From JACDAN01 sp963834825 (GTDB taxonomy: Bacteria; Actinomycetota; Thermoleophilia; Gaiellales; Gaiellaceae), in NCBI GenBank assembly GCA_963834825.1, contig CAWICZ010000012.1, positions 24,616-88,615 on the forward strand: 64,000 nucleotides of DNA. Reading direction: 5' to 3'. The stretch's first letter is position 1. Every line of letters starts with the position of its first letter. Of this stretch, positions 44,178 to 54,400 are shown piece by piece. The position numbers were made by a program, and so were the translations under genes. The notes under the pieces were generated by a model that did no database searches, was not told the DNA's origin, and worked only from the letters and a program-made list of their open reading frames with translations.

Positions 44178-44897
44178 TTAGGGCGTGTCTTCGGGCCGCA
44201 AGCTGGCGAAGCGCGGAGACGCTCGAACGAACTCGATCGTTTCGGCAAGACCAGCTTCGTCGCCAATCTCGTAGAAGCGTTCGTCGACCTCGAACGCGGC
44301 CAGCTGCCTCTCGTCCGCAAGCCTCGTTAGAACGGGCTCGAGATCCGCGTCGGTGCTGAGCTCAATCGCCGCGCGCTCGAAAACCAGGAGCCCATAGTCG
44401 ATCCAGCGGGCATTCTGCGGGAGCGGGGTCTTGCCATAAGCGACGACGAGCCGGCCGTCGATGAGGGCGTTGCTGGGCGCGTAGTTGTTCTCGTTTTCGA
44501 GCACGGTCATGAGCGCGCGAAGCCCGGACGAAGTGTGCGCGCGGGCTACCGCCAAATGGTCGACGGCTAACAGCGTGTCACCGTAGGTGACGAGGAAACT
44601 CTCGCCGAGCAGGGGAAGCGCTTTTCGTACCGCGCCTGCGGTGCCGAGAGGCTCAGGGCCGTCGAAGGAGTATTGAATCGAAAGACCGAGCCGCGACCCA
44701 TCTCCGATCATCCGCTCGACGAGCGATCCGAGATAACCGACACAGAGCACGATCTCGCTCACGCCTCCCGTGCGAAGCAGTTCCAGCTGATACTCCAGGA
44801 ACGGGCGGCCAGAGACGTCGACAAGAGCCTTGGGCAGATCTTCGGTAAGAGGCCAGAGCCGGGTGCCGCGGCCTCCGGCGAGGATCACGCACTGCAT
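44178..44897 (-). CDS. hddC: Nucleotidyltransferase, probable heptose-1-phosphate guanylyltransferase
   Basis: A 239-residue sugar-phosphate nucleotidyltransferase with the G-G-R-G-T-R-L-W-P-L-T loop (8-18), P-K-A-L near 23, G-T-A-G-A near 86 and Y-G-D-T-L near 104. The order next to a heptose kinase gene, and the gmhA/gmhB genes 4-6 kb away, point to HddC, which makes GDP-D-glycero-alpha-D-manno-heptose. Sequence alone would also allow a mannose-1-phosphate guanylyl- or glucose-1-phosphate thymidylyltransferase. It follows the kinase by 15 bp on the same strand. Confidence 0.82.
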   Translation of the reverse strand: MQCVILAGGRGTRLWPLTEDLPKALVDVSGRPFLEYQLELLRTGGVSEIVLCVGYLGSLVERMIGDGSRLGLSIQYSFDGPEPLGTAGAVRKALPLLGESFLVTYGDTLLAVDHLAVARAHTSSGLRALMTVLENENNYAPSNALIDGRLVVAYGKTPLPQNARWIDYGLLVFERAAIELSTDADLEPVLTRLADERQLAAFEVDERFYEIGDEAGLAETIEFVRASPRFASLRPEDTP

Positions 44898-44912
44898 TCG
44901 GCGACCTCAGGC

Positions 44913-45893
44913 TTAGTCCCGAACGATCACGGTTGAGCCATCGAAGTCGAAGCCGAAGCGCACTTCCGTGAGCCCCTCAGCAATCATCGCCTCGCGGAGT
45001 GCCTTCTGGTCCTCGGCGTAGAAGAGCAGGAAGCCGCCGCCGCCGGCGCCGATGAGCTTTCCTCCAAGCGCGCCGTTGGCCATCCCGACGTCGTACCAGC
45101 GGTTGATCGCGTCGTTCGACATCGACGATGACCGTTCCCGCTTCCGCAGCCAGTGCTCGTGCATAAGCGTCGCAAACGTATGCGTATCGCCGGCTTCGAG
45201 CACCTCTCTGATCCGTCTCCCTAACCGCTCGACGCCCTCGAGGTTGGCCAGGATCTCTTCATCGCCTTCGTCGGAGCGCATGCGCTGCTCGTCGAGCAGC
45301 GAGTCCGCTTCTCGAGAGTACCCCGTAAAGAACATGAGCAGGTTCTCCTCGAGGTCGTGCAACGTCTTCGTCGAGATGCTGAGCGGCGAGACATGCACCG
45401 TGCCGTCCGGCTCAAGCTCGAAGCATGTGATGCCGCCGAACGCGGCGATGTAGTGGTCCTGTTTGCCCGCCGCACGGCCGAGCATATTCATCTCCACGTG
45501 CGCCGCTCCCTCGGCAAGGTCCCCGGCGATGACGTGCTCCCGCTTGAAGGCGTGCAGCGCGCGCAGGAGGCCGACTGTGAAAGACCCGGACGAGCCGAGG
45601 CCGGTCCCCGCGGGGATGTCGGCCAGGCTGACGATCTCGAGGGAGGGGCCGACGTCGTGCAGCGCCAGCGCGCTGCGAATGATCGAATGGTCGATTTCTT
45701 CGACTTGGTTGACGCGCTCGAGCGCCGAGTACTTGAGGAAGTAGTCGTCGGTGAACGTTCGGTTGATGCCGATGTAGATGTACTTGTCGATCGCAGCCGA
45801 GACCAGGAAACCCCCCCGGCGTCTGTAGTAGGACGGGAGATCGGTGCCTCCGCCCCCGATCGAGATCCTGAGCGGAGTCCGTGTAATCAGCAT
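44913..45893 (-). CDS. hddA: D-glycero-alpha-D-manno-heptose-7-phosphate kinase
   Basis: A 326-residue GHMP kinase. T-P-L-R-I-S-x-G-G-G-G-T-D-L near residue 5 is the hallmark of the HddA/fucose kinase group; the ATP loop is A-G-T-G-L-G-S-S-G-S near 95, and G-A-G-G-G-G-F-L-L near 285 closes the domain. ATG 45893 is preferred over the frame start at 45914 because family members begin M-L-I-T-R-T-P. HddA phosphorylates the anomeric OH of heptose-7-phosphate. The gene pair hddA-hddC faces away from the gmhA-gmhB block. Confidence 0.88.
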   Translation of the reverse strand: MLITRTPLRISIGGGGTDLPSYYRRRGGFLVSAAIDKYIYIGINRTFTDDYFLKYSALERVNQVEEIDHSIIRSALALHDVGPSLEIVSLADIPAGTGLGSSGSFTVGLLRALHAFKREHVIAGDLAEGAAHVEMNMLGRAAGKQDHYIAAFGGITCFELEPDGTVHVSPLSISTKTLHDLEENLLMFFTGYSREADSLLDEQRMRSDEGDEEILANLEGVERLGRRIREVLEAGDTHTFATLMHEHWLRKRERSSSMSNDAINRWYDVGMANGALGGKLIGAGGGGFLLFYAEDQKALREAMIAEGLTEVRFGFDFDGSTVIVRD

Positions 45894-45980
45894 GGCTGCG
45901 CACGATAACCTCATCGCCGCCTTGACTCAGTTGCAGACCGGGACGCGGACAGGACGTCGTCGAGGGCGCTGATCCGAACG

Positions 45981-47162
45981 TTGTTCTCCACCTCCCTGAG
46001 AACGACGTCGCGCGACCCGGAGCTGTCGATCGTCATCCCCGCGCCAACGAGGAGGTGACCGTCGGCGACTTCGTCGCGTGGTGCAAGGAGGGCCTCGAGG
46101 CAGGCCGGGATCGTCGGCGAGATCGTGATCGTCGAGAGCTCGAGCGACCGCGACCGACGAGATTGCGCTCGAGCCGGCGCGCGGGTGCTCAAGACACCGC
46201 GGCGCGGGCTGGGCCGCGCGTACATCGACGCGATCCCGTTCATCCGCGGCCGCTACGTGCTCATGGGCGATGCCGACTGCACGTACGACTTCCGCCGGCT
46301 CGCGCCCGTTCGTCGAGAAGTTCCGCGAGGGCTACGAGTACGTCATGGGCTCGCGCTGGAAGGGTTCGATCGAGCCGGGTGCGATGCCGAAGCTGCACCA
46401 GTACCTCGGCACGCCCGTCACCACGTGGATCCTCAACCGCCTGTACTGCAGCCGCTTCTCCGACATCCACTGCGGCATGCGTGGCATCACGCGCGACGCG
46501 CTCGTGCGCATGGATCTCCATTCGCAGTCGTGGGAGTACGCGTCCGAGATGATCCTGAAGTCGGTGCACATGGAGCTGCGCACCGCCGAGGTTCCCGTGT
46601 CGTTCCTCAAGGATCGTGAGGGGCGGCTAAGCCACCACAAGCGAGCTGGCTGGTTCTCGCCGTGGGCGGCTGCGTGGATCAACCTGCGCGCGATGTTCGT
46701 CTACGGCTCAGACTTCTTCGTCTTCAAGCCGGGGATCGTCCTGATCGCCATCGGGCTCCTGCTGACGCTGCCGCTGAGTTTCGGCGATGTCGATCTCGGC
46801 CCGATCACCCTCTCGCTCAACTGGCAGTTCCTCGGCGTCGCGGTGCTGACCGTGGGCGGCCAGGCGTTCTTCCTCGGCTGCATCGCGCAGGTCCTGTTCG
46901 ACTACACCGGGCGCCACCGGCGAGCGCTGGCTGCGGGTCTTCCCGTACACGCGTACGGTGCTGATCGCGTTCGGACTCGTCGTACTGGGGATCGTCGCTG
47001 GCAATCCCGCTGGTCGTCTCGTACCGATCAAACGACCTGGCGCTCCAGCGCGCGGACACGCTCGAGAACCACCTGGCAGTAACCGGCTTGGCTGCTGTCA
47101 TCGCGGGGGCTCAGCTGTTCGTGTTCACGCTCCTGCTGCACGGCGTGATCGTCGCGACACCC
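45981..47162 (+). pseudogene. Dolichol-phosphate-mannose-synthase-like GT2 with TM tail (many frameshifts)
   Basis: Correcting about seven single-base indels (near 46,043; 46,102; 46,152; 46,172; 46,308; 46,917; 47,002) gives one protein of about 380 residues: a GT2 domain (S-I-V-I-P-A...N-E-E, I-V-I-V-E-S-S-S-D, M-G-D-A-D-C-T-Y), then I-H-C-G-M-R-G-I and K-R-A-G-W-F-S-P, then about four TM helices. Such enzymes move sugars onto polyprenyl phosphate or act at the membrane. The longest intact frame covers 46.27-47.08 kb. No stop separates it from the next methyltransferase. Start uncertain (TTG 45981). Errors in the sequence are more likely than gene death. Confidence 0.7.
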
Positions 47163-47960
47163 ATGGCCGTCCCGCCTTCCGCCTCGCGAGTAGGCTCGGC
47201 CGTGTCGTACGTCCGCTACTACGGCCGTCTCGCGCGCCAAGCGGGCTACTCGATTGCCAAGGGCGTCGCCTTGCCTTTCTTCCGCCACGAGGCGATGCGC
47301 TCCGGAGCCCACGAGATGGCCTATCCGATCGCGACTTACGCGCCTTGGCAGGTCGACGCCGAGTTCCGAAGGGTCTACCGCGCGGTCCGGCCCAACACGT
47401 TCGTCGACGTGTGGCGCTGCTATGAACTGTGGACCCTCGTCGGCGAGCTTCGCGATGTGCCCGGTGCGATTCTCGAGGTTGGCGTCTGGCGTGGCGGAAC
47501 CGGGGCATTGCTGGCAGCCCGCGCCGCTGGCCTTGGCCTGGACGACACGGTCTACATGTGCGACACCTGGACCGGCGTGGCGAAGACCGGCGAGATCGAC
47601 ATCTACTACCGGGACGGGAAGCACGACGACGCTTCGAAGGAGACCGTCGAACTGCTGATCGCGCAGATGGGCCTGTCCAACGTCGAGCTCCTGGAGGGCA
47701 TTTTCCCCGAGGACACCGCGGAGCAAATTTCGGACGGCACCTTCAGGTTGTGCCACTGCGACGTCGACGTCTACGAGTCGGCCAAGGGCGTGCTCGAATG
47801 GGTCTGGCCTCGGCTCGCGACCGGGGGCGTGGTGGTCTTCGACGACTACGGGTTCCCTGCGTGCCCAGGCGTGACCAAGCTCGTCGACGAACAGCGCATG
47901 CGCGACGACCGTCTCGTTCTTCACAACCTCAACGGCCATGGGCTCATCGTCAAGCGCTGA
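47163..47960 (+). CDS. TylF/MycF-family macrocin-O-methyltransferase-like protein
   Basis: From ATG 47163 the protein has about 265 residues and the TylF pattern: R-C-Y-E-L-W-T-L-V near 80, I-L-E-V-G-V-W-R-G-G-T-G (motif I), M-C-D-T-W-T-G-V-A and C-D-V-D-V-Y-E-S-A near 195, V-V-F-D-D-Y-G-F-P. This family O-methylates sugars, often in nucleotide-sugar or glycan pathways. The frame extends upstream to 47088 into the glycosyltransferase end, which is not part of it. It overlaps the next methyltransferase by 23 nt. Confidence 0.85.
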   Translation: MAVPPSASRVGSAVSYVRYYGRLARQAGYSIAKGVALPFFRHEAMRSGAHEMAYPIATYAPWQVDAEFRRVYRAVRPNTFVDVWRCYELWTLVGELRDVPGAILEVGVWRGGTGALLAARAAGLGLDDTVYMCDTWTGVAKTGEIDIYYRDGKHDDASKETVELLIAQMGLSNVELLEGIFPEDTAEQISDGTFRLCHCDVDVYESAKGVLEWVWPRLATGGVVVFDDYGFPACPGVTKLVDEQRMRDDRLVLHNLNGHGLIVKR

Positions 47961-48592
47961 CTCTCCCCGCCGGGTCGGCTCGTACGAGCAACACCAGGCA
48001 CACACTCCGGTTGATCGCCTCGGCGTCTGGCTGTCGGCCCGCGCGCTCAAGCGTCACGTCCCGTCGTTCACGGGCAAATCGGTCGGGGATTTCGGCTGTG
48101 GCTACCAGGCGCGCTTCGTTCGCTCGGTACTGCCGGAGATCAAGCGCGCCGTGCTCGTCGACGTCGCCCTCGCGCACGACCTCAAGACCGACGAGCGGAT
48201 CACTGCGATCGAGGGCTTGCTGCCCGATGTGCTTCACGAGACTCGACGACGCCTCGCTCCACGTCGTGCTCTGCATCTCCGTCCTCGAACACCTCTGGGA
48301 TCCGCTCGAGACTCTTGTCGAGCTGCGGCGCCTTGTCGCTCCCGGCGGCGTCTGCCTTGTCAACGTTCCGAATTGGCGAGGGAAGCGCTTCCTCGAGCTG
48401 TCAGCGTTCCGCCTCCGGCTGAGCCCAGCAGAGGAGATGGACGACCACAAGGCCTACTACGACCCCAGTGATCTCTGGCCGCTCCTCGTTCGAGCAGGGT
48501 TCCTCCCGCACAACATCCGCTGCGGCAGGCACAAGTTGGGCCTCAACACGTTCGCTGCCTGCCGCGTGGACTCGAGGAGCCAGGCTCGGCTG
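47938..48592 (+). CDS. Class I SAM methyltransferase (frameshifted)
   Basis: The first part (from ATG 47938) has Y-E-Q-H-Q near the start and motif I S-V-G-D-F-G-C-G-Y-Q-A-R-F; the second part, in another frame after an extra base near 48,240, has L-H-V-V-L-C-I-S-V-L-E-H-L-W-D-P and V-N-V-P-N-W-R-G-K. Joined, they make a normal methyltransferase of about 215 residues. The expected stop (TGATG with gmhA) is out of frame, so a second indel lies near the end. Role: probably glycan or sugar methylation. Confidence 0.68.
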
Positions 48593-49200
48593 ATGAGCTT
48601 CGCCGACACCTACCTCACGGAGACGGCCCGAATCCTCGAGCGCTCGACCGCCCTGCGCGTCGAGCGCATGGCCAGTGGCCTGGCGTCCGTGCGCGACTCG
48701 CGGTGGTCGGCTGTTCGTCCTCGGCGTCGGCGGCTCGGCCGGCGCACGCCGTCCACGCGGTCAACGACTTCCGCAAGCTCTGCGGGTTCGAGGCGTACGC
48801 GCCGACGGACAACGTCTCCGAGCTGACGGCACGCGATCAACGACGAGGGCTGGGAGACGCGTCTTCGCGGCCTGGCTGCGCGGCTCGCGGCTTCGCGCCG
48901 ACGGACGCTGTGCTCGTCTTCTCCGTCGGCGGCGGTGACGCCGAGCGGAACGTCTCGGCGAACATCGTCCGCGCGCTCGAGCTCGCGCAGGAGGCCGGGG
49001 CCGAAGGTCTTCGGCATCGTCGGCCGCGACGGCGGCTTCACCGCCACGCGTCGCCGACGCGTGCGTCGTCATCCCGCCGCTCGTCGCCGAGCGGATCACG
49101 CCGCACACCGAAGGGCTGTGCGCCGTCGTCTGGCACCTGCTCGTCAGCCACCCGGCGCTCGAAGCGCCACGCGACGCAAGTGGGAGTCGACTGCCGCTGA
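48593..49200 (+). pseudogene. gmhA: Sedoheptulose-7-phosphate isomerase (many frameshifts)
   Basis: From ATG 48593 (M-S-F-A-D-T-Y-L-T-E-T) about nine single-base indels must be corrected. The result is a SIS-domain protein: L-F-V-L-G-V-G-G-S-A-G, V-N-D-F-R-K, S-V-G-G-G-D and I-V-G-R-D-G-G-F-T-A, V-V-I-P-P. GmhA turns sedoheptulose 7-phosphate into D-glycero-D-manno-heptose 7-phosphate, the first step of the pathway finished by HddA, GmhB and HddC. Motifs are clean apart from the indels, so low sequence quality is likely. Confidence 0.72.
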
Positions 49201-50181
49201 GCGACGGCGGTCGGTACTTCATCGTCGGCGGGGCCGGCTTCATCGGCAGCCACTTCGTCGACCGCCTGCTCGCCGACCCGAGACCGAGCGGGTCACCGTC
49301 TACGACAACTTCACCTCGGGTCGCGACTGGCACCTCGCGCATCACGACGGCGACCCGCGCCTCGAGGTCGTCGACGGCGACGTCAAGGACCTCGAGCCGC
49401 TGACCGCGTGCCATGGCGGGCCACGACGTCGTCATCCACCTCGCCTCCAACCCCGACATCGCGCGCGCGATGACCGAGCCGGCCGTCGACTTCGACGAAG
49501 GCACGCTGCTCACCCACCACGTCGTCGAGGCGGTGCGCCGGACGTCGACGCCGGCGCATCCTCTACGCCTCCGGCAGCGGCGTCTACGGCGATCTCGGCG
49601 AGACGCGAGGTCGACGAGGACTACGGCCGCTCGTCCCGATCTCGACGTACGGCGCGAGCAAGCTGGCCGGCGAGGCGCTGATCTGCTCGTACGCTACATG
49701 TTCGGGCTCTGCGGGTCGGGTCGTTCCGCTTCGGCAACGTCGTCGGCCCGCGCCAGACGCACGGCGTCGGCTTCGACTTCGTCCGCCGGCTGCTCGACGA
49801 TCCGACTCGTCTGCGAGATCCTCGGCGACGGCACGCAGAGCAAGTCGTACATCCACGTCGACGACGTCGTCGACGCCGTGCTCGACGGCGCATCGCGGCG
49901 ACCGAGCCGCTACGCGGCGTTCAACGTCGCGACCGGCGACTACATCACGGTCACCGAGATCGCCGACCTCGCCGTCGAGGCCGTCGGGCTCGACCCGGCG
50001 ACGTCCAGCTACGAGTACACCGGCGGCGACCGCGGCTGGAAGGGCGACGTCCCCGTCGTCCGCCTCGACACCGACCGGATCCGCGGCGCTCGGCTGGAGC
50101 AACCGGACGCTCGTCGCGCGAGGCGCTGCAGCGAGTCGATGCGCGCGCTGCTCGAGCGACGCTCGGGCCGGACGCGTCTGA
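49197..50181 (+). pseudogene. NAD-dependent epimerase/dehydratase (many frameshifts)
   Basis: The pieces in different frames give a short-chain epimerase: F-I-V-G-G-A-G-F-I-G-S-H (NAD loop), V-Y-D-N-F-T-S-G, V-I-H-L-A-S-N-P, Y-G-A-S-K-L (catalytic Y-x-x-x-K), R-F/G-N-V-V-G-P-R and Y-I-H-V-D-D-V-V. About eight indels between 49.28 and 50.10 kb break it. The start is CTG 49197 or a misread GTG. It could epimerise the activated heptose or another NDP-sugar. The stop TGA 50179-50181 is just before gmhB. Confidence 0.65.
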
Positions 50182-50182
50182 C

Positions 50183-50731
50183 GTGGCACGGCGCGCAGTG
50201 TTCCTCGACCGCGACGGCGTGCTCGAACGCGCCCGATGGTGCGCGACGGCGTGCCGCACCCGCCGCGAGACGTCGACGAGGTCGAGCTCCTCCCCGGCGT
50301 CGAGCGAGGCCTGCGAGGCGCTGCGAGCGGCCGGCTTCGTGCTCGTCGTCGTGACGAACCAGCCCGACATCGCCCGCGGGACGCACGACGCGCGAGACGG
50401 TCGAGCGCATCAACGACGCACTGCTCGCAGCGCTTCCGCTCGACGAGGTCGTCGTCTGCCCGCACGACGACGCCGACGGCTGCGACTGCCGCAAGCCCAA
50501 GCCCGGGATGCTCCTCGACGCGGCGGCGCGACTCGGGCATCGATCTCGCGTGCGAGCTTCATGGTCGGCGACCGCTGGCGCGACGTCGAGGCCGGCCGCC
50601 GCGCCGGCTGCAGCGACGTCTTCCTCGACCGTGGCTACGATGAGCGCTCGGCCACCGGACGCCGAGCCGTCGTGCCGAACTCGGCGAAGCGGCAGTTTGG
50701 ATCCTCGAGACCGAACGGGCACGACGCATGA
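50183..50731 (+). pseudogene. gmhB: D-glycero-alpha-D-manno-heptose-1,7-bisphosphate 7-phosphatase (frameshifted)
   Basis: The GTG start gives V-F-L-D-R-D-G-V-L, the HAD nucleophile motif. After indels there follow V-V-T-N-Q-P-D-I-A-R-G, the GmhB-specific zinc site C-P-H-D-D...C-D-C-R-K-P-K-P-G-M and F-M-V-G-D-R-W-R-D. GmhB removes the 7-phosphate before GDP activation. The stop TGA overlaps the transaldolase ATG. About five indels, of the same kind as in its neighbours. Confidence 0.75.
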
Positions 50732-51497
50732 CAGCCGGTGACTGACGTCGAGCGATCTGCGCATCAAGATCTTCGCCGACGGCGCCGACCGCGACAGGCA
50801 TCGCGAAGCTCTACGCCGAACCCGCTGATCAAGGGCTTCACGACGAACCCGACGCTGATGCGCAAGGCGGGCGTCGAGGACTACGAGACGTTCGCCCGCG
50901 AGATCCTCGAGCTCGTCCCCGACCGGCCGATCTCGTTCGAGGTGTTCTCCGACGACTTCGACGAGATGGAGCGGCAGGCGCGGCAGATCTCGGCGTGGGG
51001 CGAGAACGTCTACGTCAAGATCCCGGTCACGAACACGCAGCGGCGAGCCAGCGCCGACGTCGTCGCGCCGGCTCGCCGACCGAGGGCGTCAAGGTCAACG
51101 TGACCGCGCTAATCACGCCGCGACAGGTCAGCGAGGTCGTCGAGCTGGCTCGCCGGCGGCGCCGCCGAGCTACATCTCCGTCTTCGCCGGACGGATCGCC
51201 GACACCGGGCGCGACCCGATGCCGCTCATGACCGACGTCGCTCGAGCATGCTCCGCGCCCACCCGAACGTCGAGCTGATCTGGGCGAGCCCGCGCGAGGT
51301 GCTCAACATCGTCCAGGCGGACGCGATCGGCTGCCACATCATCACGGTCACCCACGATCTGCTCGAGAAGCTCGGCAGCCTCGGCCGGGATCTCGACGAG
51401 TTCTCGCTCGACACAGTGCGGATGTTCTTCCGACGACGGTCAGGCAGCCGGGTACACGCTCGGAGATGCCGAGCCCGCACCGCCGGTTCAGCGGTAG
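50728..51497 (+). pseudogene. Transaldolase-family protein (frameshifted)
   Basis: Joining the frames gives about 250 residues: L-R-I-K-I-F-A-D-G-A-D, L-I-K-G-F-T-T-N-P-T-L-M-R-K near residue 30, V-Y-V-K-I-P-V-T-N-T with the Schiff-base Lys near 95, V-N-V-T-A-L-I-T, Y-I-S-V-F-A-G-R-I-A-D-T-G-R-D-P and H-I-I-T-V-T-H-D-L-L. It could supply or use sedoheptulose 7-phosphate, the GmhA substrate, or modify a branched sugar. ATG 50728 overlaps gmhB; the end (about 51,497) is convergent with and slightly overlaps the next gene. Confidence 0.7.
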
Positions 51498-54400
51498 AGC
51501 CGTACCGCTCGGATCCCCTCACTCTCCCCTGCAACGAGGTATAGCCGGCCTGATCGGAAACCGTGCCACTGGCTGCACGCACCTACGTCCACGAGTAGGC
51601 GCTTTTCACCACGCGCGAGGGTCTTGAAGTGAACGCCGTGGTCGATGTCGGAAGGGAGGTCCGTCACGGTGAAATTGTTCGCGCCTAGCGCCGAGGCGCT
51701 CTCGATCTCGAGCCAGCTGTACCGGCCGAGGCTTATCCCCGACGGGACGTCGAGGGCAATCAGCTGATCGGGAAGGGAAACCGAGTCGACGAATCCCCGC
51801 GCGGCGCCCTCAACGACCGGGATGCGGCGTCCGTCGACAAGGAGTGAGCCCGGCCGGCTGCCGAGTCTTAGCTCCGGACGTGCGGCGGGTCCGTACGAGA
51901 GCTCGCTGGCCTTTCCCGACCGAGACAGTCCGTAGACGCGAACCCGCCGCTGGCTCTCTCCGGAAGCCAACGGCACGGGCGCACTCAGCACGTATCCGGC
52001 GTCGACGTATGCCCTGCTCTTGAAGAGTGAGGCGATATCGGGCCGGCGGCCAGTCGGAGACGTCTGTGCCACGACCCTTCCGTCGATCGCAGCGATCACC
52101 GCCGCGACTGGCGCCTTAGCTCCGGGATCGATCGCCCACCCTTGTAGCGTCGACAAGCGGGTCGCCTTCAGTGGCAGGGGATCAGCTTTGCTCTCATCGC
52201 TGGGTTGCTCGGCGAAAAAGTTTGGCGCGTATCCCCAATCGCACGGCTGTGTCCTAGGGTAGAGGCCCGTTGTCTGGACAGGGCCACGCACCTTCTTGGA
52301 GAAGGACAATGCGGGAGGAAAGCGCAGACCCTTCAGCCCCATAAAGACGTAGCCGTTCCACTTCGCCAGCGGGCGGTAGTGGTCGAGCAGGTAGCGGCTC
52401 ACGCGATAGTGGCGCACCTGGTTCGAGATTCCGTCCCACGTCTGCAGCCCCGTGAAGGCGCCCGAGTAGACAACAAGCTTTGGCGGCTGACGCCTGAGCT
52501 CCTTGACGAGGTCGTCCTGGGTATCGGCCCGGATCGCCATGCTCACGTGGTAGTAGCGGGTTGGTGACGGCCGATCGAGCAGGTAGTGGAAGAGCGCTGG
52601 GTTGTTCGTGAAGTCGAAGATCGCGTCGTTCGGGCCTGCGTAGGTATCGAGGATGGTGTCGAGACTTCGCTCGAGCTCGACGTACGCGGGTTCGGACTGG
52701 ACGAATCCCACCGCGGGGACCTGAGGCGGCGCAGCCAGCGTCACGTCGAGCCGTGTTGGCGCGTCGGGCACGACATCCGCAAGCGAGAGCGGCGCCGTGA
52801 CAAGGACTACGGTTAGCGCTAGAGCGGTGGCCGCGAGGCGCGCCGGGGAGCCCAGCCCGGGGCGAACGTGCCCGACACCCTGTCCAATGAACCCGATCCC
52901 ACGGTAGAGGACGTAAAAGACGAGCGGCACGGCGGGAGCAAACGACTGGTAGGCGTGCGGAAGGTCCGGGCGAGCGAGGAACTTGTGGTAGTAGAGGGCC
53001 ACGAAGATCGCGAGTGCGCCCATCGTCCAGTCGGCGACGCTCAGCGCCCGTCCGCGCAGGAACTGGATGCCGAAGTACCAGATCGCAAGCACGACGAGGA
53101 CAACAGGAGCGACGACTTCGAAGACGAAGCGGTCGTTCACCCAATCGATCGGGAAGGCGCCGGTGAGCTCGTGACCGGAGGAAAAAGTCAGGTAGGCGAA
53201 GACGAAGTCGTCAAGCGCTCCGAAGCCCGCCAGGAACGAGACCCAGAGGACGGAGAAGACAGCACCGAAAGCCGCGCAGAGGATCGCGCGGCGAAAGTTC
53301 TGCAAGAAAGGCCGGCCACGGCTGTAGTAGCAGAGATCCCAGAGCAGCACGGTCGCCAGAAGCGCGACCGCGGCGATGCCCGCTTCCGGCGTCACCACCG
53401 CCTGGACGAAGACGACTGCCATGAACGCCGCAGCCCTCAGGAGTGAGGGCTTGGAAAACAACGCCGCCAGCAGGAGCAGTGCAAGCGGCAACAACATGAA
53501 TCTGAGTGCGAGCGGCAATAGCTCGAATCGGAGGTGAGCCGCGAAGACCACGCCCAGGATGACTGCCAACTGCGTGCCCACGAGGAACAACCAGTTGCGG
53601 TGGAAGAGGTACGCGCAGAGGTAATAGACCGAGATCCAGTACAGCGGGATAAGGACCACCACTGTTCCGGCGACGAACCCCCAGCGACTGTCCTCGAACA
53701 GCGTGAAGCCGAGCAGCGGGAAAAGCACGTCGTTGAGGAAGCCGTGGATGAAAATGAGGTCGCGCCACGGGAACGCTCCATCCTCCGTCAGCAGAGCTCC
53801 CGCCAGCGGCTCGCCCTCGTGGAACATGTCCATGGGCCTCCATAGTCCCGGCAACGCCGCCAGGAAGAGCAGCAGCGCCACGGGCGCCGCAACGAGCAGC
53901 ACGAGCCGGCGCTCGTAGGCGAGCACCATTCCCGTCCCGCCCGCACGCACTGTGCCGGAGATCGCCCAAGCAAGCAACGCCGCCGTGCCTCCAGCCGCAA
54001 GCCAACCCGGAAGCCACGAATACTCGCGTACCTCGCCGCTCACCTCTAGCGTTACCTGGGTAGACCGTGATACGGCGTAGAGCCCGGCGAAGCACAACGG
54101 GATGGCGGCAATGTTGACGAGAGCGAGCCGCCCCCAGAAGTCGTCCGGGGCTCGGCCCACCCGCCCGAGTGCGATCGCAACGAGTGATGCGAGCAGCGCG
54201 TAGCCTGCCGTGACGGGCACGCCGACCGAGAGGATCCACGACCTCTCCGAGAAGGCAACCGTCGCGCCCTCGAGACCAAAAATCGCCCCTACGAACAATG
54301 TCCGGCCGATTCCCGTCGCGACACGCTGCCCGTGAGTGGGCTCCGGCGGAGGCGGCTCGTCAGCAGGACGACGGGCACGCGGCCTGCGCCAGGCATTTCC

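Noticed and set aside
45911..46243. 110-codon minus-strand frame
   Set aside because: Antisense to the glycosyltransferase motifs that become clear after indel correction; composition is not protein-like.
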